Shown piece by piece: positions 32,129 to 40,175 of a stretch of DNA of 40,178 nucleotides (the first letter of the stretch is position 1; every line of letters begins with the position of its first letter). The stretch is from an uncultured Acetatifactor sp. (GTDB lineage: Bacteria > Bacillota > Clostridia > Lachnospirales > Lachnospiraceae): contig CAKRUB010000028.1 of NCBI GenBank assembly GCA_934402375.1, positions 1 to 40,178 of the forward strand, read 5' to 3'. Under the pieces are notes generated by a model that searched no databases, had not been told where the DNA came from, and saw nothing but the letters and a program-made list of their open reading frames with translations. A program made the position numbers and the translations under genes.

Positions 32129-32164
32129 ATTTTCCTCATCTCTGCGCACGTTCTTTGCGAATAG

Positions 32165-32225
32165 CGAGTTTGTGTCAAGTGCTCGCAGACACAAATCTCG
32201 TGATTGAAAAATTTATTTTTCAATC
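32165..32225. promoter_or_regulatory. Two adjacent hairpins upstream of the ABC exporter
   Basis: The first has perfect 10-base arms (32202-32211 with 32216-32225; GATTGAAAAA and TTTTTCAATC) around a 4-base loop and ends 2 bases from the AAA gene stop; it looks like a bidirectional terminator. The second has arms of 12-13 bases (32165-32176 with 32188-32200, one bulge) around an 11-base loop. Both precede the ABC start by 40-100 bases. Confidence 0.6.
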
Positions 32226-32227
32226 TT

Positions 32228-33427
32228 TTACCATTTTTCATCCAACAGGAAATCTGCAAGATGTACAATCCTGATGCCGTTTTCATTGCCCGTGTCCATG
32301 TCATTCAGGGTAATGACGTACTTAGGATAATGATCTTTAATTTCCATAAGATTTCCTATTTCACGATCAGAATTTTCAGGAAGCTGAACGCAGACCTGAA
32401 CATAAATCTTATCCGCATAACGACTGGCAATAAAATCTATCTCCTTCGTATCGTTTTTTCCAATATAAACGTTATAGCCCCTACGCTTCAGCTCCAAAAA
32501 AACAATATTCTCCATTACACCATCCAACATTTTCCGGTTATACCCCAAAAGTGCATATTTCAGGGAAACATCCGCCAGATAATACTTTTCCTGAGTCTTC
32601 AAAATATTTTTACCCTGAAGATCATAGCGCTCGCACGGGTAGATGATGAATGCCTGCTCCAGCCAGCGCAGATAATTGTAAATGCTCTCCACAGAAACCT
32701 TCCGGTGCTCACTCTTAAGAAAATTTGAAATGGAGTTTGCCGAAAAGGTTTTGCCCATGTTTTCAATTACATATCTTACCACTCTGTCAAATAAATCCTG
32801 CTTATTGATCCTATGTCTTTTCACAATATCGCGCGAGACAACCGTATGGTATATTCCATCAACAATCTGGTATGCAGACGACATCTCATATTCGCCCAGG
32901 GCAACTATAGGGAAGCCACCAAAACGGATGTATTCTTCCAGCAGTTCTTTCCGGGATAGGCGGCTGTTCGCCTTGAAATCAAGATATTCCCGAAAGGAAA
33001 GCGTATACACCGGAATCATGACATAGCGACCTGTCAGATAAGTAGATATTTCGCTGGACATCAGTTTGGAATTTGAGCCCGTAACATAAATATCCGCGTT
33101 TGTTTTTTCCAGAATGCTGTTGACCACCCTTTCCCATCCGTCAATCTCCTGAACTTCATCCAGTAAAATATAACAGTGCTCTTTCCCGTCCATGGCGGCA
33201 AGCAGCTCTTCATACATCTGTCTTGCGGTAATGTTTTCCGGTATATCCATCTCTGTATATCTCTTACAGACAATCTGTTCTTCAGAAACGCCGCGCGCGA
33301 CCAATTTTTCTTTGAGCATTTCAAAAATTGTAGATTTCCCGCAACGGCGGATACCTGCAAGTATCTTAACCAATGGTTTATCTATAAATGGGTCTATGGC
33401 TTTCAGATAATCCGGTCTGATAATCAT
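32228..33427 (-). CDS. AAA_14/DUF4143-type ATP-binding protein
   Basis: The 399-residue protein of the COG1373 group has Walker A GIRRCGKST (25-33), Walker B CYILLDEVQEI (about 91-101), sensor segment IYVTGSNSKL, a central winged-helix region (about 205-260) and a C-terminal DUF4143 domain with a PD-(D/E)XK-like strand pair (LELKRRGYNVYIGKNDTKEIDFI). Such proteins are widespread in Clostridia as scattered accessory genes and their role is unknown. The start follows GGGAGGAAG. A palindrome abuts its promoter, so self-regulation through the winged helix is possible. Confidence 0.88.
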   Translation of the reverse strand: MIIRPDYLKAIDPFIDKPLVKILAGIRRCGKSTIFEMLKEKLVARGVSEEQIVCKRYTEMDIPENITARQMYEELLAAMDGKEHCYILLDEVQEIDGWERVVNSILEKTNADIYVTGSNSKLMSSEISTYLTGRYVMIPVYTLSFREYLDFKANSRLSRKELLEEYIRFGGFPIVALGEYEMSSAYQIVDGIYHTVVSRDIVKRHRINKQDLFDRVVRYVIENMGKTFSANSISNFLKSEHRKVSVESIYNYLRWLEQAFIIYPCERYDLQGKNILKTQEKYYLADVSLKYALLGYNRKMLDGVMENIVFLELKRRGYNVYIGKNDTKEIDFIASRYADKIYVQVCVQLPENSDREIGNLMEIKDHYPKYVITLNDMDTGNENGIRIVHLADFLLDEKW

Positions 33428-33451
33428 GTTATCTTCCTCCCTTTTTTTCCT

Positions 33452-33510
33452 ATTATACCAAAAATACTTTGAAAATACAATGAGTTTTTAAGGTCTGACC
33501 TTAAAAACTC
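33452..33510 (-). promoter_or_regulatory. Promoter of the AAA gene with abutting 29-bp palindrome
   Basis: On the minus strand TTGTAT (33475-33480) and TATAAT (33452-33457) have a 17-base spacer. One base upstream of the -35 box begins a near-perfect palindrome: 14-base arms (33482-33495 and 33497-33510, GAGTTTTTAAGGTC and its complement) around a single central base. It has no T-run and its position fits a regulator-binding site. Confidence 0.7.
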
Positions 33511-33554
33511 CTAAAGTTTACTCTATAATGGCATCTGCCAGCTTTGCCCACTGA

Positions 33555-33704
33555 TCCGGGACATTTCAGGTGCCGGGAATTGCTGCAATGTCAATTACAG
33601 ATATTGCCTACGCATGTGGCTTTTCCAGTACCAGCTATTTCTGTGAGCTTTTCCATAAGCATTATAACATAACACCCGGAACTTACCGGAAACAGAATCT
33701 ATGA
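33555..33704 (+). pseudogene. C-terminal remnant of an AraC-family regulator
   Basis: The open frame (stop just before 33555, stop codon at 33702-33704) encodes ITDIAYACGFSSTSYFCELF and then YNITPGTYRKQNL, the second helix-turn-helix of an AraC protein and its end. The first 200 or so residues are missing and nothing similar lies upstream. The last 6 bases overlap the end of the MFS gene on the other strand. It is a remnant, possibly of a former regulator of the MFS/hydrolase operon. Confidence 0.75.
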
Positions 33705-35009
33705 CTTTTTCTTATCTGCCTTCCGCCCTGACATACGGAAAATTCCAAACAGCGCTGCGCACAATACTGCTGCCGCGATCGTAGCCGCCAGCCAGATATT
33801 TCTGTTGGGCAGAAACGAGAAGGTTCCGTCCTGATTGGCGATCTGCTCCGCATTGCGCAGCACAAACGCACCGATAAAAGGCCCGATAATACCGGGGATC
33901 AATACCTGTCCGATAATGCGGATTCCCTGAAAGCGTCCCGCCATATTTTCAGGGATGCAGTCGCGGATCATGGCGCCGAACACTGCCATACCGGTCAGGT
34001 AGCCGCTCATCATCAACAGCGACCCCAGAAAAACAGGGACGGTATGTACTGAAAAATACAAAATCACATAGCCGCCCACCAGCATCCCGATGCTGGGAAG
34101 GATGCTGAACTGAAAGCCCTTTTTATCATATATCCTGCCGTAAAAGGCTGTGACAACGGATGCCAGAATAATCGCCGGTGCCATGACTAAGACGTAATTG
34201 TCCATATGCAGCGTCTGCTCATAATACACGATCAGATAGGGCATGAACGTCTGGATAGAGATACCAAACAGCGCAAATGCCACGATCACTGCATACAGCA
34301 GCGGATTCTTTTTCATGGTTCCCGGGCGGAAGCTGTATAGCAGATTCTCCACAAACGAAGCACCTCTGTCGGCACTTCTATGGACACGGCTTTCCTTGAT
34401 CAGAAAGCACCCGGCGATACCCGCAACAAAAACGACACCTCCTACGATGGCATAGATGACCGTCCAGCTGTCCGCCTTATCCAGATCAAAGCCCATGAAT
34501 CCGCCGAATACTACCAATATGGATACCAACGGCATCATGGCATTGATTCCTTCGATTTTTCCGCGATTCGTCTCATCTCCCTCGTCCGTCAGCCACGCAT
34601 TATAGGCGGCATCGTTCGCCGCGGAGCCAAAGAAGGTCATCACGCAGTCAAGGATAATGACAAGGTTAATTCCCATGGCTGCCGCGTCCATCGTACCTCC
34701 GCAGATCGGTGTCAGAATATCCATGCGCACCAGTCCAAATGCCAGAATGGTGATACCCCAGACCAGATACCCTCCACAAATAAACAGCTTCCGCTTTCCG
34801 ACCCAGTCCGACAGCGCCCCGATCAGAATCGTCGTCAAGGCTGCCGCCACAGAGCTGGCTCCGACCATCATGGAAATATCTGCCGCGGAGGCGCGAAACA
34901 TTTTGTAGATGAATACATTCAAATACATATTCTCCACGACCCACGCCACCTGCCCGATCAGTCCGAATAAAACCATTGCCGTCCAAAATCTGCTTCCCAG
35001 TTTTTTCAT
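33699..35009 (-). CDS. MFS transporter
   Basis: The 436-residue protein has 12 predicted membrane helices. The loop motif between helices 2 and 3 reads GALSDWVGKRK, the standard MFS signature. Substrate unknown. It follows the alpha/beta hydrolase gene after 40 bases, so the two form an operon, perhaps uptake or export of an ester that the hydrolase acts on. The end has a lysine-rich tail. Its terminal bases overlap the AraC remnant on the opposite strand. Confidence 0.9.
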   Translation of the reverse strand: MKKLGSRFWTAMVLFGLIGQVAWVVENMYLNVFIYKMFRASAADISMMVGASSVAAALTTILIGALSDWVGKRKLFICGGYLVWGITILAFGLVRMDILTPICGGTMDAAAMGINLVIILDCVMTFFGSAANDAAYNAWLTDEGDETNRGKIEGINAMMPLVSILVVFGGFMGFDLDKADSWTVIYAIVGGVVFVAGIAGCFLIKESRVHRSADRGASFVENLLYSFRPGTMKKNPLLYAVIVAFALFGISIQTFMPYLIVYYEQTLHMDNYVLVMAPAIILASVVTAFYGRIYDKKGFQFSILPSIGMLVGGYVILYFSVHTVPVFLGSLLMMSGYLTGMAVFGAMIRDCIPENMAGRFQGIRIIGQVLIPGIIGPFIGAFVLRNAEQIANQDGTFSFLPNRNIWLAATIAAAVLCAALFGIFRMSGRKADKKKS

Positions 35010-35049
35010 TGTCCCCTCCGATACCCTATCGAGTTATTTCACACCTGAC

Positions 35050-35796
35050 TTATTGATTTAAAAATTCTATCAGCCCTGTCGCAAGCTGTTCCGGATGATT
35101 TATAATTTCACCGTGTCCGTAGCCGGCAAAGCACCGAACCTTCAGCCTTGGATAGCATTGCCTCAGCTTTTTAATCGCCTTTTTCATATGCCCTTCCTTT
35201 TCTCCATACCAGCAGGCAACCGATGCATCCTTCTGAACGGGAAAATTCGCTCGATACAGGGTCAATCCCACTTTCCATGTGGTATAAACGGATTCCAGAC
35301 TGATATTGTCGGGAATACGGCTCATCATGGTTCTCATGCCTTCCTCCGTCTGTCCCATGAACTTCAAAACCCATGCGGGCATTTGCTTTTCTTTTGTAAG
35401 CCTATGCTGCTTCGGAGGCATAATTTTGAGTACCAGACCGTTAAAAATTCCACAATCCAAATATTCCGGGCCGCTCAAAATCATATGCGAAATATGTACT
35501 CTGTTATCCGATTTCAACAGAACAGCCGGAGCACATCCGAGCGATTCTGCAAAAAGCATATCCAGCTTCCCGCCGCAATTTTCCATTAAATAGTTCGCCA
35601 GCTTATCCGCCTGATCGTGCGCGCTCGCATAGGTTGTCTCCCCTGTGCCGTCAAAACCGTCAAAGCTGACTGCGAGTACACAATATTCTTTTTCAAGCAA
35701 AGGAATTACATCCTCGAACTGTCTCCAGCACATGAGGTTGCCATGCAGAAGCATAATTGTCTTTCCTGTAGGAACACCAAATTTTTTTATCTCCAT
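35050..35796 (-). CDS. Alpha/beta hydrolase
   Basis: The 248-residue alpha/beta hydrolase has the oxyanion-strand LLHGN (16-20), a nucleophile elbow AESLG with S85 (the first Gly of G-X-S-X-G is Ala), and the histidine in GYGHGE near 229. The catalytic acid is probably in the AVSFDGFDGTG or CWYGEKEGH region. There is no signal peptide. Substrate unknown. It is the first gene of an operon with the MFS transporter and has a promoter at 35859-35887. Confidence 0.88.
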   Translation of the reverse strand: MEIKKFGVPTGKTIMLLHGNLMCWRQFEDVIPLLEKEYCVLAVSFDGFDGTGETTYASAHDQADKLANYLMENCGGKLDMLFAESLGCAPAVLLKSDNRVHISHMILSGPEYLDCGIFNGLVLKIMPPKQHRLTKEKQMPAWVLKFMGQTEEGMRTMMSRIPDNISLESVYTTWKVGLTLYRANFPVQKDASVACWYGEKEGHMKKAIKKLRQCYPRLKVRCFAGYGHGEIINHPEQLATGLIEFLNQ

Positions 35797-35858
35797 TGTT
35801 TTATTCCTTTCCTGATGTCAATGAGCAGTTTGTTTCTGTGTTAGCCACATCTAACCTC

Positions 35859-35887
35859 ATTCTAACTCTTTTTATTCGTAATTGCAA
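35859..35887 (-). promoter_or_regulatory. Predicted promoter of the hydrolase-MFS operon
   Basis: On the minus strand TTGCAA (35882-35887) and TAGAAT (35859-35864) have a 17-base spacer. Just downstream, GTTAG and CTAAC (35842-35857) form a 5-base inverted repeat spaced by 6, a possible operator near the transcription start. Confidence 0.55.
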
Positions 35888-35896
35888 TTTTCTCTT

Positions 35897-36916
35897 TTAT
35901 ATTAATTTTTCCATATATCCGCATGTGAACGGAAAGAAATCATATTTTTTCGTTTCTCTATGGTCAAAACCGTGATTTTCGTACCATGCCCTGAGAACCC
36001 TATTTTCCTCCACGATTCCGATCTTTATTTTTTTTCTTCCAAACAGAGAGGTCTTCTCCTCGGAATCTGCAAGCAGCTTCTCTCCTATTTTCTGATGACG
36101 GTAATCCGGGAGCACGGCAAGATTGTTTAACTCTGCCTCTTCCCCATTAAGCAATGCAAGCGAATAAAAGCCCACTATCCTTGTTCCCAGAAAATAAACA
36201 TACATGGGTCTCTTTTCTACGCAAAACTGGTATCGGATTCTTTCCTCATCCGTTGCAAATGCCGTAAAACGCGGCGCATTTTCCCGCGTAAATCCAAACT
36301 CATCCGCGACGGTTTTAAAGGAGCTTCTGATTACCTCTACACATTGCGGAACTTCCTCCAGTGACATATGCCTTACGATTCCAGCATTGTCCCTGACCTT
36401 ATTTGTCAGATCAATCCAGAATCTCTGCTGAGGTACTCCGTCTACAACAGGCTCGTTTTCAAGGACTCCACCATTGTTCATTATGCTCTTTGCCGATCCG
36501 ACATTATCCTTGTCACAGACCATAAGAACCCTATATATTCCGAGCTTTTTACATTCTTCCAGCGCAAGCGCTATCATTTTTGTTGCAATACCCTTCCTTC
36601 GCTCGGAGGGTCTGACACCGTCTCCGATATGTCCGCCGTCTAACAATAAAGCTTCATTCAGATAATGCCTTATATTTACGGCACCGACTACCCTGTCTCT
36701 GTCTTCATCCATGCAGAAAAACGTGGAATCTGTAACACCCCAGTCTGCCAGTGGATCTTTATTTTCAAGATTTTCACAGTAGAAATTGAAGTCATGGTAG
36801 TCGAGTCTTCTTATCGCGTAGGGTATAATTTTTTCTCCCGTCGCATACCATTCCTCCAACATATCACATATCTGCTCTTTATATTCTACAGTTGCCTTTA
36901 TCAATCTCAGATTCAT
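35897..36916 (-). CDS. Double GNAT acetyltransferase
   Basis: The 339-residue protein holds two GNAT domains. The first (about 1-175) has the acetyl-CoA loop VRPSERRKGIATKMIALALEE. The second (about 180-339) has LPDYRHQKIGEKLLADSEE and ends RAWYENHGFDHRETKKYDFFP. The first resembles the group acting on small molecules or proteins; the acceptor is unknown. The ATG at 36916 follows GGGGAG; it lies 14 bases after the nuclease-ATPase stop, so it is probably the last gene of the rpn locus transcript. Confidence 0.88.
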   Translation of the reverse strand: MNLRLIKATVEYKEQICDMLEEWYATGEKIIPYAIRRLDYHDFNFYCENLENKDPLADWGVTDSTFFCMDEDRDRVVGAVNIRHYLNEALLLDGGHIGDGVRPSERRKGIATKMIALALEECKKLGIYRVLMVCDKDNVGSAKSIMNNGGVLENEPVVDGVPQQRFWIDLTNKVRDNAGIVRHMSLEEVPQCVEVIRSSFKTVADEFGFTRENAPRFTAFATDEERIRYQFCVEKRPMYVYFLGTRIVGFYSLALLNGEEAELNNLAVLPDYRHQKIGEKLLADSEEKTSLFGRKKIKIGIVEENRVLRAWYENHGFDHRETKKYDFFPFTCGYMEKLI

Positions 36917-36930
36917 ACACACACTCCCCA

Positions 36931-38328
36931 TCACAACAGATCCAGCAACGCCGCATACACCGCTTCATTCCCCTTTACCACCAGCGCCAACTCTTCCTTT
37001 GCACAATTCAGCTGATGGAAAAGATGCCGCACATCCCGGCACGTCGATCTCAGGTATCCGTCTTCATCGTAATAATATCTGTCATCCAGGAGAACCGCAA
37101 GCCGTTCTGCCTCTTGTTCCTGTCCACTGCCCCCACTCTGGCAGACATATCCCTGCGCGGCATAATCCCTCAGCAGACCTTCCGCCTCCTTGTCATCGTT
37201 AGCGTACAGCACCGCAATATGAGGATATTGTCTGGGATTCTTTTTGCTGCAAAGGCACATCATGTTCCGAATAAAGAGAGACAGCTCTACGTTGGTGCGG
37301 ATACGGTTCGTCAGACGGAAGGTCTGTATACCCGGCAGCTCCTCCAATATATGCAGTGCTCCCTGATCCAGCTCTTCCGGTGAGATCATCGTCTCGCAGT
37401 CACTGGAAAAAATCATAGGTCGTTCTCCCGCGAGCTGCATTAACAGGCGCAGTCTGTCTGCGGAAAGCAGATGCGCTTCATCGACCAGAACAGCGCTGTA
37501 ACACTCCATGCTGCTGTCTGGCGTGATCTGACTGTCAGATAAATAGGTCACCCGCTGCAAACGCTCATGCAGCGATTTCCATTCCCTTCCCGCCTCACCG
37601 CAGTGAATCATGCACACCTGCTGCCGTTTGGAAAGTTTCATGGAAATGTCATAAAGAAGCAGAGTTTTCCCTGTTCCCGGAAGTCCGCTGAACCAGAAAT
37701 ACCCTGTTTGTTTCGCACGAATCTTCTTTAAGATCTGGCGCTCAATATCTCTCTGCTGGGATGTCAGAAAATATTCTTTTTTCAGAAAGCGGGCAGGCTC
37801 CGTCAATGGTGAGATCAGATACAGCTCTGCACGGAACAGTTCCTCAAGGTTTCCCTTGTAGTCGTCGCTTTCATTTTGCAAATCCCTGCACAACTGCTCC
37901 CACTCTGTGTCTGCAAGATGGTCATGGTTCGTCAGCCGCACCAGTCTGTTCTGATTGCTGTTATAGGTGTATGACCGGATCGGCTTCCCCAGCGCAGATA
38001 AATAATAGCGGTTCTGCAAAAGCTGCTTGCGCATCGCTTCATCAGACACTACACCGCTCTTCAATTCGATATTTACAATCTGGTCTTCCTTGATCTGAAG
38101 CAGATCAAATTCCTTCCCCAGCCTCGGAATCTGAAAGGAATAAAAAAGGCGAAGAGCCGGTACCTCCGGCATATGTATCTCCAGCTGATGCACCAATGCT
38201 TTCAGACTGCCCAGCTCCCATTCCCTTATTTTCAGAGCCTTTTCTCTTCCCGACAAATGCCGTTCAAGCTTCTGTACCTGCTCTGTATTCTGATTTCTGG
38301 TGATCGCGTAAATGGATATTGATTTCAT
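36931..38328 (-). CDS. PD-(D/E)XK nuclease fused to a DUF2075-type P-loop ATPase
   Basis: The 465-residue protein has an N-terminal PD-(D/E)XK-type nuclease region (EFDLLQI with D75, then NIELKSG with E88 and K90) followed by a P-loop domain of the DUF2075/Schlafen-helicase kind: Walker A GLPGTGKT (215-222), Walker B VLVDEAH (280-286) and FRLTNRIRTN near 350. The last part resembles helicase motif VI but reads LNCAKEEL where an arginine-containing TRAKEKL-like motif is usual, so strand separation may be lost. The ATG at 38328 overlaps the preceding stop as ATGA. A defence role is plausible from the domain pair and the Rpn neighbours. Confidence 0.8.
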   Translation of the reverse strand: MKSISIYAITRNQNTEQVQKLERHLSGREKALKIREWELGSLKALVHQLEIHMPEVPALRLFYSFQIPRLGKEFDLLQIKEDQIVNIELKSGVVSDEAMRKQLLQNRYYLSALGKPIRSYTYNSNQNRLVRLTNHDHLADTEWEQLCRDLQNESDDYKGNLEELFRAELYLISPLTEPARFLKKEYFLTSQQRDIERQILKKIRAKQTGYFWFSGLPGTGKTLLLYDISMKLSKRQQVCMIHCGEAGREWKSLHERLQRVTYLSDSQITPDSSMECYSAVLVDEAHLLSADRLRLLMQLAGERPMIFSSDCETMISPEELDQGALHILEELPGIQTFRLTNRIRTNVELSLFIRNMMCLCSKKNPRQYPHIAVLYANDDKEAEGLLRDYAAQGYVCQSGGSGQEQEAERLAVLLDDRYYYDEDGYLRSTCRDVRHLFHQLNCAKEELALVVKGNEAVYAALLDLL

Positions 38329-38795
38329 TCTCTCTTCTCTTTTACCGCAGGAGCTTCTATCCACTCCCGCACGGTCTTCTCGTCAACCCCTGCCGCTTCC
38401 GCGATTTGCTGTAAGGGGATATTCTGCTTCGCCAGATTCCTTACCATGGTGCAAATTCCTTCCTGTATTCCGGCGGTGCGTCCTGTCTCTATTCCCTCGA
38501 GGATTCCGTCCTGCCTTCCATGCTCGTACTCTGCCTCCCGGTATTTCTTCTCTTCCAGCTCCTGATCATACTCAAATATGCTCACCTTCAATACCTCCGC
38601 ACGATTGCGGGACAGGAACTCCGAAAGAATCCCCTCCCGGATGCACTCTGTGATCGCCTGCTCCACTGCTTCGTTCAACTCCATCTGCACCGCATATTTC
38701 TGCACCCTTGCAACATACAACGAGTACTCCTTCAAGATCTGGCACTGCTCCATGAGTTCCTTATTGTGCCCCTCATTGATGTTTAGCATCGTCAC
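38325..38795 (-). CDS. Stand-alone C-terminal Rpn-type segment
   Basis: The 156-residue frame corresponds to the C-terminal half of the neighbouring Rpn-type nuclease; the nuclease domain is missing. The first ~100 residues are almost identical to that protein (ELMEQCQILKEYSLYVARV and beyond). The end differs and contains a short helix-turn-helix-like stretch (QQIAEAAGVDEKTVREWIE). A GTG at 38795 or an ATG two codons on could start translation; the ribosome binding site is weak. The stop overlaps the nuclease-ATPase start as ATGA. It is either a broken duplicate or a free inhibitor domain, as intragenic small Rpn proteins are in E. coli. Confidence 0.65.
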   Translation of the reverse strand: MTMLNINEGHNKELMEQCQILKEYSLYVARVQKYAVQMELNEAVEQAITECIREGILSEFLSRNRAEVLKVSIFEYDQELEEKKYREAEYEHGRQDGILEGIETGRTAGIQEGICTMVRNLAKQNIPLQQIAEAAGVDEKTVREWIEAPAVKEKRE

Positions 38796-38835
38796 CTTCA
38801 GCTCCAGATCCGGCTCTCCCTGCAGGTTTTCACAT
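38490..38835. repeat. Direct repeat, copy 1 (rpn C-terminal coding segment)
   Basis: About 346 bp are repeated without gaps at an offset of exactly 621 bases (copy 2: 39111-39456), with roughly 95% identity by eye. Similarity ends sharply on both sides. Confidence 0.9.
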
Positions 38836-38894
38836 GCCGCAGGACATTGCTTTTGTCATACTATACACTAATCGAACATGGCAAAAGGGGACAT

Positions 38895-39881
38895 TCATCT
38901 ATCATTATATTTTTTATTCACCAAAGCCCGGCATACTTCCTCAGCAGAATATTTCGGTGCATACTGTTCCGCAATCCGGCAAATTTTCTGTATGTTTTCA
39001 ACCGGCTCCTCAAGAGCGTCCGCAATCTCCTCCGGTGTCTTCCTTTTTCTCAGCTTGCTGCAAACCTGGTTCACTAATATCTGAATACTCCCCTGTTCAA
39101 CGCCACGTTCTATTCCCTCGCGGATTCCGTCCTGCCTTCCATGCTCGTACTCTGCCTCCCGATATTTCTTCTCTTCCAGCTCCTGATCATACTCAAATAT
39201 GCTCACCTTCAAAACCTCCGCACGATTGCGGGACAGGAACTCCGAAAGAATCCCCTCCCGGATGCACTCTGTGATCGCCTGCTCCACTGCTTCGTTCAAC
39301 TCCATCTGCACCGCATATTTCCGCACCCTTGCGACATACAGCGAATACTCCTTTAAGATCTGGCACTGCTCCATCAGTTCCTTATTATGTCCCTCATTGA
39401 TGTTTAACAGCGTCACCTTCAGTTCCAGATCCGGCTCTCCCTGCAGATTCTCATAAGCTGTAGAAAGCCGCAGCTCCTCCCTGTCCGCGACCTGTCCCAT
39501 ACCATTGTAAAACACCAGAAATTTCGGCGCAGGCAGCTTCAATAACACGGATGAATAGAGTGACTTGTCCTTCACGAGAATCTGGTACTCGCTTGCAATG
39601 TAAAACAGGTTCCGCAGTGGGATGTTCGGATTATAGGTTGACTGGTGCTCGCACAGGTACAGCCTCATATCCACCAGAAATGCCACATCATTCTTCATCC
39701 CGAGATACACCGCGCTGTCCAGTGTGACAACCTCCAACGCATCTGCATCCGTGTAATGCTTCCCTGTCACGGCGTTGTACAGGGACAGTAAATTCTTCTT
39801 GTCCGAAAAGAGCCAGCGGAAGATTGTGTCCTTGTACTTGCGGTTTGCCTCCGGCAGCTTTACAGTAGTTCCATGTTCCAT
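38895..39881 (-). CDS. Rpn-type PD-(D/E)XK nuclease
   Basis: The 328-residue protein of the Rpn (recombination-promoting nuclease, COG5464) group has the N-terminal KYKDTIFRWLFSDKKN motif, the nuclease core NDVAFLVDMRLYLCEHQ (D71, E78, Q80), and then the C-terminal half shared with the fragment next door. That half contains a Gly/Glu-rich repeat stretch (GRQDGIREGIERGVEQG). Rpn proteins are DNA nucleases that can be toxic and have been linked to phage defence. The start at 39881 follows GGGAGGAATT. The gene ends 99 bases before the fragment gene, same strand. Confidence 0.88.
   Translation of the reverse strand: MEHGTTVKLPEANRKYKDTIFRWLFSDKKNLLSLYNAVTGKHYTDADALEVVTLDSAVYLGMKNDVAFLVDMRLYLCEHQSTYNPNIPLRNLFYIASEYQILVKDKSLYSSVLLKLPAPKFLVFYNGMGQVADREELRLSTAYENLQGEPDLELKVTLLNINEGHNKELMEQCQILKEYSLYVARVRKYAVQMELNEAVEQAITECIREGILSEFLSRNRAEVLKVSIFEYDQELEEKKYREAEYEHGRQDGIREGIERGVEQGSIQILVNQVCSKLRKRKTPEEIADALEEPVENIQKICRIAEQYAPKYSAEEVCRALVNKKYNDR
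39111..39456. repeat. Direct repeat, copy 2 (inside the full rpn gene)
   Basis: This is the partner of the copy at 38490-38835. Most differences are third-position changes, so both copies have been under coding selection or the duplication is recent. Confidence 0.9.
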
Positions 39882-40132
39882 ATGAATTCCTCCCTTTTTG
39901 CAGGAGGAACCTTTCAGGCACTCCTGCTCTCAATTGAAATAAAATGTGATTGAAAAGCATAGATTCCTGAAATGATTTGAGAACACAGATGGTGACTTCA
40001 CCACAGATTTTCTAAAATATATGCTTTTGATATAGTCTACCATAATGCATGGCTGTTTTGCAAGCCCTAAAATAAACAAGCCAGAGGGACGTTGCTTTCG
40101 TGTTACTGTTCAGAGGTCAACTTGCGACAAAT
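39882..40132. other. Upstream region of the rpn gene
   Basis: No gene is seen. On the minus strand a TTGCAA lies upstream of TAGACT with an 18-base spacer (about 40030-40060), a weak promoter. The leader contains a small hairpin at 39990-40003 (TGGTGA and TCACCA) and one just before the ribosome binding site (GCAGGAG with CTCCTGC, about 39899-39931), which could modulate translation. Confidence 0.4.
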
Positions 40133-40175
40133 AAACCGATGGTGTAGACTAATCCCAAGTCGAAACCATCGGTTT
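40133..40175. terminator. Hairpin at the window edge
   Basis: Perfect 11-base arms AAACCGATGGT (40133-40143) and ACCATCGGTTT (40165-40175) enclose a 21-base loop. T-rich ends on both strands suit a terminator for genes on either side; the window ends here, so the gene it serves is not visible. Confidence 0.6.

Noticed and set aside
38490..39456. CRISPR-like repeat array
   Set aside because: There are only two long coding copies, not short repeats with spacers.
38895..39881. Active insertion sequence
   Set aside because: Rpn-type genes are sometimes labelled transposase, but no terminal inverted repeats or target duplications flank the gene.
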